A stretch of 5,874 nt of DNA, taken from assembly GCA_019347775.1 (NCBI GenBank), contig JAHWKP010000106.1:1-5874 (forward strand), given 5' to 3'. The stretch's first letter is position 1. Each line of letters starts with the position of its first letter. Of the stretch, positions 1-5,874 are shown piece by piece. A program made the position numbers and the translations under genes. This stretch comes from Actinomycetota bacterium. GTDB taxonomy: Bacteria; Actinomycetota; Acidimicrobiia; Acidimicrobiales; JAHWKP01. The notes under the pieces are model-generated. The model did not search any database. It saw nothing but the letters and a program-made list of their open reading frames with translations, and was not told the origin of the DNA.

Positions 1-380
1 CGGAGCGCGACCTGCTGCACCAAGATCGCCCCGAGAAACAGCAGGCAGGTCGTGATCAGCGGCCTGGCGGAACCGCCGGCTGCGAGCGGGGGGATGCCGC
101 TGTCGATGGCGACCTTGATGAGGTATGGCCCGGCGAGGGCCATCGCCTCCTCGACCAGGATGAGTGCGCCCAGGGCCATCAGGGTTCGGCGGTGTGGACT
201 CAGCAGGCTGCCGAGCAGGCGCTTGCTGCGCCCCCGAAGGAAGGCCGCGAGGCTGCCGGTGACGTCTTCGACGCTCTCGGTGGCGACGCCGCGCCAGTCC
301 CCGTCGCGGGGACGGCCGTCGGTCGGGCGTCCGTCGCCCTCGGGGTGCAGTTGTTCGGAGTTCTGGTCGGCGGTGCTCAT
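1..380 (-). CDS. ABC exporter half-transporter, N-terminal part (runs off window)
   Basis: This is the first 126 codons of a gene that continues beyond position 1. The ATG at 380-378 overlaps the TGA of the upstream ABC gene (ATGA, 377-380), and an AGAGG ribosome binding site lies 7 bases upstream (388-392), so the start is well supported. The protein opens with about 55 polar, Asp/Arg/Gly-rich residues. Two hydrophobic segments follow, at about residues 67-90 and 107-126. The first ends in a YLIKVAIDSGI motif, typical of the first transmembrane helix of type-1 (B-family) ABC exporters. The ATPase domain lies outside the window, so family membership rests on this helix and on tight coupling to the neighbouring half-transporter. 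The likely role is the second subunit of a heterodimeric exporter in the cytoplasmic membrane. The neighbour has a non-catalytic residue after Walker B, so this subunit would be expected to carry the canonical Walker B glutamate. The substrate is unknown. Confidence 0.85.
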   Translation of the reverse strand, partial: MSTADQNSEQLHPEGDGRPTDGRPRDGDWRGVATESVEDVTGSLAAFLRGRSKRLLGSLLSPHRRTLMALGALILVEEAMALAGPYLIKVAIDSGIPPLAAGGSARPLITTCLLFLGAILVQQVAL

Positions 381-2128
381 GCCACGGCCTCTGACTCGGC
401 GTCGACTTCCTGCGACAGGATCAGGCGATAGGCGGGAACGTCCTTCATCAGGTCGGAGTGGCGCCCGACGTGGCTGATCACACCGTCCTGAAGAAGCGCG
501 ACCCGGTCGGCCAACGCGATGGTCGACGGACGGTGGACTACGAGCAGTCCAGTGACGCCATCGAGCACCGACTCGAGCGCCGCCTCCACGAGGGCTTCGG
601 TGTGGACGTCGAGCGCCGAGAGCGGGTCGTCGAGCACTATGACCCGGGGCTGGGCCAGCACGGCGCGGGCGAGTGCGAGGCGCTGGCGCTGGCCGCCGGA
701 CAGGGAGAGTCCCTGCTCGCCCACGCGGGTGTCGAGACCCCAGGGCAGGCGCTGGACAAATCCGGCTTGCGCCACCTCAAGGGCGCGCTGGACGTCTTCG
801 TCGCTCGCGTCGGGGCGGCCCATCACCACGTTCTCCCGCACGCTGGCGGAGAAGAGCAACGGATCCTCGAAGGCCACGCCGACGTTGCGCCGCAGCGCGT
901 CGATGGTGAGATCGCGCACGTCGGTCCCGTCCAGCGTGGCCCGGCCGGTCGTCGGGTCGTAGAGGCGGGGAACCAGCGAGAGCAGGGTCGTCTTGCCCGA
1001 ACCCGTGGCGCCCACGATCGCCACCGTCTCCCCTGGTTCGATGTCGAGGTCGACGCCGCGCAGGATCTCGTGCTTCGTGCCCGGGTAGGTGAAACGCACG
1101 CCCTCAAACCGAATGCGACCGTGACCCTTGGCCGACGTGAGGTTCCGAGCGCCCTTGCGGTCAGCGATGTCGGGTTCGGTGTCGAACACCTCAAATATGC
1201 GCTGCGCGGCGGTCTCGGCTTCCTCCGCGATGGCAAGAATCCAGCCGAGCGCCTCGATCGGCCAGATCAGCATGTTGAGCAGCAGGAAGAACGCCGTCAA
1301 GCCGCCGATTTTGAGGTTGCCCTGTGAGACCGCCCAGGCGCCACCGAAGAGGATTCCGGCCTGGGTGAGCTTGGGGACGATCCCGAGCAGGGTCCAGAAC
1401 TTGGCCCGAAGGCCGACGGCCCGCATCGAGGTGTCGTGCAGGTTCTGGGCCCGGCCGCCGAACTGCTCGCTGACGAGGTCCCGGCGTCCGAAGGCCTTGA
1501 TAACTCTGATGCCGGTCGCGGATTCCTCGATAGCCGTGGCGAGGTCGCCCTGCTCGTCCTGCACCTGGCGCGAGACCTTCCGGTACTGACGCTCGAACTT
1601 CACCGACAGCCAGAGAATCGGAATGGCCGAGACGGCGGTGAGCAGGGCCAAGCCGGTGTGCAGACGGAGCAGCAGGATGATGACGCCGACGAAGGTGACG
1701 GCGTTGACGATGAGGAAGATCAGCCCGAAGCCCATGAAGCGGCGGATGACCCGCACGTCGCCCATGGCGCGCTGAAGGAGCTGACCGGACTGCCATTGGT
1801 CGTGGAAACCGATGTGCAGGCTCTGCAGATGGCGGTAGATGTCGTCGCGCAGCGTGGTTTCCATGCCGGTGGCGGCGTAGGCGAGGATGTAGCGGCGCAG
1901 GAACGACAAGAAGGTCTCGACCGCTCCTACGAGTAGGACGAGCCCGGTCAGGACCCAGAGCCAGGTGCGGTTGCCGTCCTCGATGGGGCCGTCGATCACG
2001 CCCTGGATCAGGACCGGGATGTAGATCTCGCCACCGATGCTCAGGAGCGCGACGATCAGCATCGTTATCAACTGCCGTCGGTAAGGCCGCATGTAGGGCC
2101 AGACGCGTCGTAGCGCCTTGTACTGCAC
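377..2128 (-). CDS. ABC exporter half-transporter (TMD-NBD) with degenerate catalytic site
   Basis: A complete 583-residue half-transporter of normal length for the family. It starts at GTG (2128-2126) behind an AGGAG ribosome binding site with 6-base spacing. Six membrane helices lie at about residues 19-42, 56-76, 131-155, 158-176, 247-268 and 274-300. The cytoplasmic ATPase domain follows: A-loop Tyr348, Walker A GATGSGKT at 373-380 (Lys379), signature LSGGQ at 476-480, Walker B VIVLD at 496-500, D-loop SALD at 504-507 and switch His532. Two positions are non-canonical. The residue after Walker B is Asp501 instead of the catalytic Glu, and the Q-loop position holds Glu421 (FEDP) instead of Gln. 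Asp at the first of these positions is characteristic of the degenerate site in heterodimeric exporters such as TM287/288. The 4-base overlap with the next half-transporter supports translational coupling and a heterodimer. The protein should export a substrate using ATP. Drug, lipid or peptide are all possible and the sequence does not decide. Confidence 0.95.
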   Translation of the reverse strand: MQYKALRRVWPYMRPYRRQLITMLIVALLSIGGEIYIPVLIQGVIDGPIEDGNRTWLWVLTGLVLLVGAVETFLSFLRRYILAYAATGMETTLRDDIYRHLQSLHIGFHDQWQSGQLLQRAMGDVRVIRRFMGFGLIFLIVNAVTFVGVIILLLRLHTGLALLTAVSAIPILWLSVKFERQYRKVSRQVQDEQGDLATAIEESATGIRVIKAFGRRDLVSEQFGGRAQNLHDTSMRAVGLRAKFWTLLGIVPKLTQAGILFGGAWAVSQGNLKIGGLTAFFLLLNMLIWPIEALGWILAIAEEAETAAQRIFEVFDTEPDIADRKGARNLTSAKGHGRIRFEGVRFTYPGTKHEILRGVDLDIEPGETVAIVGATGSGKTTLLSLVPRLYDPTTGRATLDGTDVRDLTIDALRRNVGVAFEDPLLFSASVRENVVMGRPDASDEDVQRALEVAQAGFVQRLPWGLDTRVGEQGLSLSGGQRQRLALARAVLAQPRVIVLDDPLSALDVHTEALVEAALESVLDGVTGLLVVHRPSTIALADRVALLQDGVISHVGRHSDLMKDVPAYRLILSQEVDAESEAVA

Positions 2129-2227
2129 TGGGAACTCCTGATTCCGGCGAGAGGCTCCGTCGCCCGTTCGCCTTGCGTGCGGGGGGAGAAGCCACCCTAC
2201 CGGCCCGATCCCGGCCGTCGTTCGTAT
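2129..2227 (-). other. Intergenic spacer between fumarylacetoacetase and ABC exporter; possible promoter
   Basis: This 99-base gap is the longest non-coding stretch in the window. On the minus strand it holds, in order: a weak GC hairpin just after the fumarylacetoacetase stop (CGGCC/GGCCG arms, 2201-2217, 7-base loop, no T-run); a TAGGGT hexamer at 2199-2194 that fits the actinobacterial -10 pattern TAnnnT but has no convincing -35; a second 5-bp hairpin (2146-2164); and the ABC gene's ribosome binding site. This would allow the exporter its own weak promoter, but read-through from the catabolic pair is equally possible. Confidence 0.3.
2135..2139 (-). promoter_or_regulatory. Ribosome binding site of the ABC exporter gene
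   Basis: On the minus strand this reads AGGAG, a near-perfect Shine-Dalgarno sequence, 6 bases before the GTG at 2128-2126. It decides the GTG start. The gene therefore has its own strong initiation site and does not depend on coupling to fumarylacetoacetase. Confidence 0.7.
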
Positions 2228-3406
2228 TTATGCGGGGCGGATGGTGCCTTCGGCCGCCCCCAACTCAAGAGTCGGGCCGGACCCGCTGGAGCCGGCGCCG
2301 CCGCGCAGGATGACGGAGTCCCCGTCCTCGAGAAACCGCCGCTGGGTACCGTCCGGAAGCTCGATCGGATCCCTACCCCGCCAGGTGAGCTCGATGAGAC
2401 TGCCGTAGGTACCCGGCTCCTCACCCGAGACCGTGCCGGACGCAAAGAGATCGCCGGGACGAGCCGAAGCCCCGTTCGACGTCAGGTGCGCCAGTTGTTG
2501 GGCGAAGGTCCAGTAGAGATCGGCGAAATTGGTCGAGCTGATCGTGGCGCCGTTGAGTTCCACCGAAAGGTCGAGATCCAGCCCCCACGGCCGGCTGGCC
2601 CGCAGGTGTCCGGCGGGCGCCGGTTCCTGCACCGGAGGGTGCACGAGCCAGGACTCGAGCGCCGCCATCGGGGTGATCCATCCCGACATCGTCGTCAGGA
2701 ACGACTTGCCCAGGAACGGACCGAGGGGCTGGTATTCGAAGGCCTGGATGTCTCGGGCCGACCAGTCGTTGACCAAGACGACGCCGAAGACGTGCTCGGC
2801 GGCCTCGTCGGGGCCGGGGCAGGCGCCGGCGGGAATCTCGTGGCCGACGATGAACCCGACCTCGAGCTCGATGTCAAGAGTGGCGCTGGGTCGGCGGACG
2901 ATCGACTCGCCGTCCTTGACGAGACCGACCGGGCGGCGCACCGGCGTACCGCTGACAGCCACGGTGCCGGAACGACCGTGGTAACCGATGGGCAGGCGAC
3001 GCCAGTTCGGCAGCAGCGGTTCACTGTCGGGCCGGAAGAGCCGGCCCAGGTTGGTGGCGTGATGTAGCGACGAGTAGAAGTCGACGTAGTCGCCTATGTC
3101 CAGCGGGAGAAGAACCTCGACATCGGCCAGCGCCATCTTCGGCATGGCCTCGTCGTCCTCGATGCGGCGCTGAAGCTCCTCGCGGACCGACTCCCACGCG
3201 GCCGGCCCGGCCGCACAGAACCGGTTGAGCGTCCCGCCGCTGAACGTGGCCGGATCGACAGAGAGGTCGAGGCCCCCCAGGTCGATGGCCTCGTCGCCGA
3301 TGCGAGCCACACAACGGGCATCACCGCCTCCGCGTGGTTGCACGACGCCATAGGGAAGATGGTCGATACCGAACCCATGTTGCTGGCTCTTCGCGCGAGC
3401 GCTCAC
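2228..3406 (-). CDS. fahA: Fumarylacetoacetase (fumarylacetoacetate hydrolase)
   Basis: A 392-residue cytosolic hydrolase that splits 4-fumarylacetoacetate into fumarate and acetoacetate, the last step of tyrosine/homogentisate breakdown. It matches the mammalian and bacterial FAH family over its full length. An N-terminal SH3-like domain of about 100 residues precedes the catalytic domain. Residues matching the known active site of mammalian FAH are all present: Asp109 and Tyr111 in DFYSS, catalytic His116 in HHATN, Arg125, Tyr142 in GYHGR, metal ligands Glu180, Glu182 and Asp214 (NDWSARD), Gln221, Tyr225, Lys234 in GPFLGKSF, Thr325 in ASGTVSG and Glu339. The GTG start (3406-3404) overlaps the stop of the aminotransferase gene as GTGA (3403-3406). 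No good Shine-Dalgarno is visible (a weak GGCGG at 3411-3415), so translation is probably coupled to the upstream gene. The conserved region begins near residue 12, so this start leaves a normal N-terminus. The stop is TAA at 2230-2228. Confidence 0.96.
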   Translation of the reverse strand: MSARAKSQQHGFGIDHLPYGVVQPRGGGDARCVARIGDEAIDLGGLDLSVDPATFSGGTLNRFCAAGPAAWESVREELQRRIEDDEAMPKMALADVEVLLPLDIGDYVDFYSSLHHATNLGRLFRPDSEPLLPNWRRLPIGYHGRSGTVAVSGTPVRRPVGLVKDGESIVRRPSATLDIELEVGFIVGHEIPAGACPGPDEAAEHVFGVVLVNDWSARDIQAFEYQPLGPFLGKSFLTTMSGWITPMAALESWLVHPPVQEPAPAGHLRASRPWGLDLDLSVELNGATISSTNFADLYWTFAQQLAHLTSNGASARPGDLFASGTVSGEEPGTYGSLIELTWRGRDPIELPDGTQRRFLEDGDSVILRGGAGSSGSGPTLELGAAEGTIRPA

Positions 3407-4995
3407 TTAGCCGCCAGTTGGTCGAGTTGATCGAGGTGCTCTTCGTAGTGACCGACGTGGAAGTGCTGGAGCTGGTCGGCGATGGTCATCCGGCCGAGAG
3501 TCGAGTGGGTTCCCGCCTTGGCCCAGTCCTCGGTCGTGAGCTCACTGAGCCGGGCCCGCAGCCGGTCGATGGCTCGTCGAGATCGGAGCACGTGCTCCGC
3601 GACGGGAAGTTCCGGCGCTGCGGCGACTGCGGCGCGGCGGGCTTCGTCGGCCTTGGTCCGACCGAAGGGCTGATCCGGCTCTCCGTCGAGGACGCGATCT
3701 AGCTCGGTGAGCCAGTACGCGCCGAACTCGGCGAGATGGCCCCACACATGGGCGGGCTCCCACCGTTCGTCGCCACCGGGGTCTGGCTCGGTGAGCCCCT
3801 CATGGGAACGGCGAGTGTGTTCGAGGAGCCGGGCCTCGGCGACATCTAGTCGCGACAGCCAGGAGGCGACCGTCGCGGCGGCGTCACCGGTAGGGAGCTG
3901 CCAGGCCGATGCGAGGTCGACCTCGCCGGAGACGTCCGAGAACGCGGACAGGAAGGTCTGGTTCTCCTCCGGCGTGCCGATGGTGACCCGCACACCCACA
4001 CCGGCAAAACCCCGGGTCACAACTCCGCGGCGCTCGAGAGCCAGCGCGAGGTCTGCCGCCGAGTCGCCGGCCGGCAACCAGACGAAGTTTCCCTGCGGGT
4101 CGGGGACCATCCATCCCGAGTCGCGCAGCGCCTTGGCCACCTCTCGGCGACCGGACTTGACAGCGGCAACCCGCGGGTGCAGTTCCGGGTCGTCCAGAGA
4201 GGCCAAGGCTGCTGCTTGGGCGAGGGAACTGACGGAGAACGGCAGTCGGACTTTGTCGACGGTCGCTACCACTTCCTCGGGCCCATACATCCAGCCGACT
4301 CGAAGGGCGGCGAGGCCGTAGGCCTTCGAGAAGGTGCGCAGGACAACCACGTTGGCTCGCTCTGAGAAGAGCTTGATCGGGTCCGGCACGTCGTCACCGT
4401 CGACGAACTCCTGGTAGGCGGCGTCGACCACGAGCAGGCAGCTGTCAGGGGTCGCGTCGGCGAGCCGCAGCAGTTCGTCAGTGCGCAAGGCCGTGCCGGT
4501 CGGATTGTTCGGCGTGGCGATCAGGGCAAGGCGAGTGCGCTCGGTAAAGGCGGCGATGGTGGCGTCGACGTCTATCGTCTGTCGCCTCACAGGCACTTCG
4601 ACCGCGGTCGCGCCCGAGAGTTGAGTGAAAACGGGATAGGCCTCGAAGGAGGGACGCCCGTAGATGACTTCGTCGCCGGGACCGGCATAAGCAAGGCACA
4701 GCTGCTGGATCAGTCCGACCGAGCCGCAGCCGACGGTGATGCGCGACTCGGTCACGCCGATCTTGTCAGCGAGGGCCTCGCACACCGCGGCGGCGCGGTG
4801 GTCGGGGTACCGGTTGACGGTGTCGACCGCGGCCTCGATGGCCTTCGCCGCGTTGGGGAGCGGTCCGAAACTCAACTCGTTTGACGCCAGCTTGATGGCG
4901 GTGTCGAGGTTGTGGTCGTCGATGGCGGCCTTAGCCGAGCGTCCTGGGACGTAGCCCGGAAGCGCATCGGCCTCGGGCCGGGGCCGCAGAGTCAC
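3403..4995 (-). CDS. Aromatic amino acid aminotransferase (Pat/HisC family) fused to a DinB-like domain
   Basis: A 530-residue fusion. Residues 1 to about 355 form a class I/II fold-type-I aminotransferase resembling actinobacterial aromatic aminotransferase Pat. Visible motifs are NRYPD at 61-65 (Tyr63), GCGSVGL at 89-95, NNPTG at 163-167, Asp191 and Tyr194 in DAAY (usually DEAY), PLP-lysine Lys224 in TFSKAYGL, phosphate-binding Arg232 and substrate-carboxylate Arg336 in GVRVTIG. Expected reaction: PLP-dependent transamination of phenylalanine or tyrosine with 2-oxoglutarate; histidinol phosphate is a less likely substrate. Residues about 373-530 are an extra helical domain absent from normal Pat/HisC (about 350 residues). 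Its WEPAHVWGHLAEF (412-424) and HFHVGHYEEHLDQL (511-524) segments fit the DinB/YfiT superfamily, with His420, His516 and His520 as the probable metal triad. The start is GTG at 4995-4993, with only a weak AGG upstream; a -10-like TAGGTT suggests a leaderless message. The stop overlaps the fumarylacetoacetase start, which places both in one operon. Aminotransferase assignment is strong, DinB-like assignment fairly strong, and the role of the second domain is unknown. Confidence 0.92.
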   Translation of the reverse strand: MTLRPRPEADALPGYVPGRSAKAAIDDHNLDTAIKLASNELSFGPLPNAAKAIEAAVDTVNRYPDHRAAAVCEALADKIGVTESRITVGCGSVGLIQQLCLAYAGPGDEVIYGRPSFEAYPVFTQLSGATAVEVPVRRQTIDVDATIAAFTERTRLALIATPNNPTGTALRTDELLRLADATPDSCLLVVDAAYQEFVDGDDVPDPIKLFSERANVVVLRTFSKAYGLAALRVGWMYGPEEVVATVDKVRLPFSVSSLAQAAALASLDDPELHPRVAAVKSGRREVAKALRDSGWMVPDPQGNFVWLPAGDSAADLALALERRGVVTRGFAGVGVRVTIGTPEENQTFLSAFSDVSGEVDLASAWQLPTGDAAATVASWLSRLDVAEARLLEHTRRSHEGLTEPDPGGDERWEPAHVWGHLAEFGAYWLTELDRVLDGEPDQPFGRTKADEARRAAVAAAPELPVAEHVLRSRRAIDRLRARLSELTTEDWAKAGTHSTLGRMTIADQLQHFHVGHYEEHLDQLDQLAAK

Positions 4996-5002
4996 GTCAG
5001 GA

Positions 5003-5008
5003 AACCTA
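5003..5008 (-). promoter_or_regulatory. Putative -10 element for a leaderless aminotransferase-fahA transcript
   Basis: The minus strand reads TAGGTT here, matching the actinobacterial TAnnnT -10 pattern. It ends 7 bases before the GTG start at 4995, so transcription would begin at or within a base or two of the start codon. That matches the common leaderless arrangement and explains the poor ribosome binding site. No clear -35 is present, so this is tentative. Confidence 0.35.
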
Positions 5009-5022
5009 GAGGCCGTGCGCGA

Positions 5023-5044
5023 GCCAGGGCGCGAGGCGCCCGGG
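5023..5044 (-). terminator. GC-rich hairpin after the cupredoxin gene, candidate terminator
   Basis: A perfect 6-bp inverted repeat, GGGCGC and GCGCCC around a 3-base loop (5027-5041), extends by two further base pairs beyond one mismatch. It starts only a few bases after the cupredoxin stop codon (5049-5047). No T-run follows, so it is not a classical intrinsic terminator, but U-less hairpins at gene ends are reported in actinobacteria. It separates the cupredoxin gene from the putative promoter of the next gene. Confidence 0.4.
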
Positions 5045-5046
5045 GC

Positions 5047-5874
5047 TCAGGGTCCGGCGGGCGGGTCCGGCGGTACGGCGGCCGAACCTGGGCGCGGCCG
5101 GTAGTACCAGGCCGCGGCGCTCAGGGCCCCAGCCAGGCCGATGATCGCAATGGTGAGAATCAGCAGGCTCATCGCGGAGTCATCGCCATCGAGAGACGTA
5201 GGCGCCGCGAGTATTGAGGTAGTCGTCAGGTCGGACGGCGTGTCCCGAAGGATCGCAGCTGTGGTTGTGCCCGTTTCCTCCGGCGGCACCTCGGTCGTCC
5301 CTTGCGGCGGTGGTGGCGGTGGCGGCGTCGGGCTCACTCCGGGCGACTGAGTGGTCGTGCCGCCCGGGGGCGGCGGGTCGACAGTGGTCGTGCCGGACCG
5401 GGTGGTCTGGGTGGTCGATGCGGGTGGGCTGGTGGTAGTCGTAGTGGACCCGCCCCCGCCCCCGCCCGAAGCGACGGTGACTTGCCCGGCCATGCCCACG
5501 CCGTTGGCGCTGCCGTGGACGGGGCAGTAGTAGGCGAAGGTGCCGGCTTCGTCGAACGTGCGGCTGTAGCGGTCGCCGTTGCGCATGCACGACTCGCCGT
5601 TCTGGAACGAACAGCCGGGGCTGGAATCGAACGACCCGTCGCTGGCCCGCACGCCGTGGGGCCGGACGCCTCGGTGGATCCAGACGACGGTGTCTCCGCG
5701 CTGCACGATGATCTCGGGCGGTTCGAACTCGTCGTCGACGATGTCGTTGTCGCCGCGGTAGTGCCACATGAGATCGGCCCACGGGCCGTCGATCTTGTGC
5801 CCGAACTCGTTCGCGCGCTCGGTGTGGGCGATGGTTTGGCCGAAACGGGCTTTGAACTCCTCGAAGGTGGTGAG
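5047..5874 (-). CDS. Membrane-anchored cupredoxin (type-1 copper) protein, 5' end outside window
   Basis: The frame is open from the window edge to TGA at 5049-5047 (275 codons visible). The ATG at 5769 is unlikely to be the start: the 35 codons before it stay open and have a strongly GC-rich third position, like the rest of the gene, and no signal peptide follows that ATG. Numbering from Met 5769, residues about 10-99 form a plastocyanin/azurin-like domain with copper ligands His38 (PHGV), Cys82 and His85 (YYCPVHG) and Met93 (GVGMAG). Cys53 and Cys61 could form a disulfide. Residues about 101-198 are a low-complexity Gly/Thr/Pro/Ser stalk with runs of six Gly and seven Pro. One transmembrane helix lies at about 199-222, and a short Arg/Pro-rich tail follows. 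The layout indicates an extracytoplasmic copper domain on a stalk, anchored by its C-terminus, possibly in electron transfer or copper handling. The N-terminal 35 visible residues (helical, charged) belong to no domain I recognise, and a signal peptide should lie upstream. Confidence 0.85.
   Translation of the reverse strand, partial: LTTFEEFKARFGQTIAHTERANEFGHKIDGPWADLMWHYRGDNDIVDDEFEPPEIIVQRGDTVVWIHRGVRPHGVRASDGSFDSSPGCSFQNGESCMRNGDRYSRTFDEAGTFAYYCPVHGSANGVGMAGQVTVASGGGGGGSTTTTTSPPASTTQTTRSGTTTVDPPPPGGTTTQSPGVSPTPPPPPPPQGTTEVPPEETGTTTAAILRDTPSDLTTTSILAAPTSLDGDDSAMSLLILTIAIIGLAGALSAAAWYYRPRPGSAAVPPDPPAGP

Noticed and set aside
458..1327. Long plus-strand open frame of 289 codons opposite the ABC exporter gene
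   Set aside because: It is antisense to a gene with unambiguous ABC transporter motifs. High GC content makes stops rare in the antisense frames, and the translation shows no recognisable domain.
1191..2195. Minus-strand open frame of 334 codons overlapping the 5' half of the ABC gene
   Set aside because: It is an alternative frame of the real exporter, Arg/His/Pro-rich, with no membrane helices and no ribosome binding site.
2177..3067. Plus-strand open frame of 296 codons opposite fahA
   Set aside because: It lies antisense to a complete fumarylacetoacetase with every catalytic residue, and its translation is Arg/Gly/Ala-rich without family resemblance.
3403..4995. Assignment as histidinol-phosphate aminotransferase HisC
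   Set aside because: The motifs resemble the Pat subgroup, there are no his genes nearby, and the gene is coupled to fumarylacetoacetase. HisC activity cannot be excluded but is less likely.
5304..5326. Run of GG tracts on the plus strand that could be read as a G-quadruplex or simple repeat
   Set aside because: It is the complement of proline codons encoding the poly-Pro stalk of the cupredoxin protein. Amino acid composition explains it without a separate DNA-level function.
5047..5769. Cupredoxin gene starting at the ATG at 5769
   Set aside because: No signal peptide follows this ATG, and strongly coding-like sequence continues in frame to the window edge, so the gene was annotated as 5'-partial.

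Overview
The window is high-GC DNA with GTG starts at three of the four visible gene starts, 4-base stop/start overlaps between paired genes, and an actinobacterial-type (Pat-like) aromatic aminotransferase. This points to an actinobacterium, probably an environmental or uncultured lineage; the exact class cannot be fixed from the sequence. All five genes lie on the minus strand, so transcription runs from high to low coordinates. No RNA gene, mobile element or CRISPR array was seen.

Layout in transcription order. (1) 5874-5047: the 3' part of an exported, membrane-anchored type-1 copper (cupredoxin) protein. Its reading frame runs off the window edge. A strong GC hairpin follows its stop. 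(2) 4995-3403: a two-domain protein, an N-terminal PLP-dependent aromatic aminotransferase (Pat/HisC family) fused to a C-terminal DinB-fold domain with a three-histidine metal site. (3) 3406-2228: fumarylacetoacetase with all catalytic residues, overlapping the previous stop by 4 bases. (4) A 99-base gap, then 2128-377: an ABC exporter half-transporter with a degenerate ATPase site. (5) 380-1: the N-terminus of a second half-transporter, again with a 4-base overlap, so the two probably form a heterodimer.

The central pair makes biochemical sense as part of tyrosine/phenylalanine catabolism: transamination of the aromatic amino acid is the first step, and fumarylacetoacetate hydrolysis is the last. 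The most interesting point is the DinB-like domain fused to the aminotransferase. Actinobacteria generally lack glutathione, and their maleylpyruvate isomerase is a mycothiol-dependent DinB-fold enzyme. A DinB domain translated directly ahead of fumarylacetoacetase is therefore a good candidate for the missing thiol-dependent maleylacetoacetate isomerase, the step just before fumarylacetoacetase. This is inference, but it can be tested. Homogentisate dioxygenase and 4-hydroxyphenylpyruvate dioxygenase are not in the window.

The ABC exporter pair could be read through from fumarylacetoacetase or have its own promoter; its substrate cannot be inferred. The cupredoxin protein looks like a separate transcription unit.
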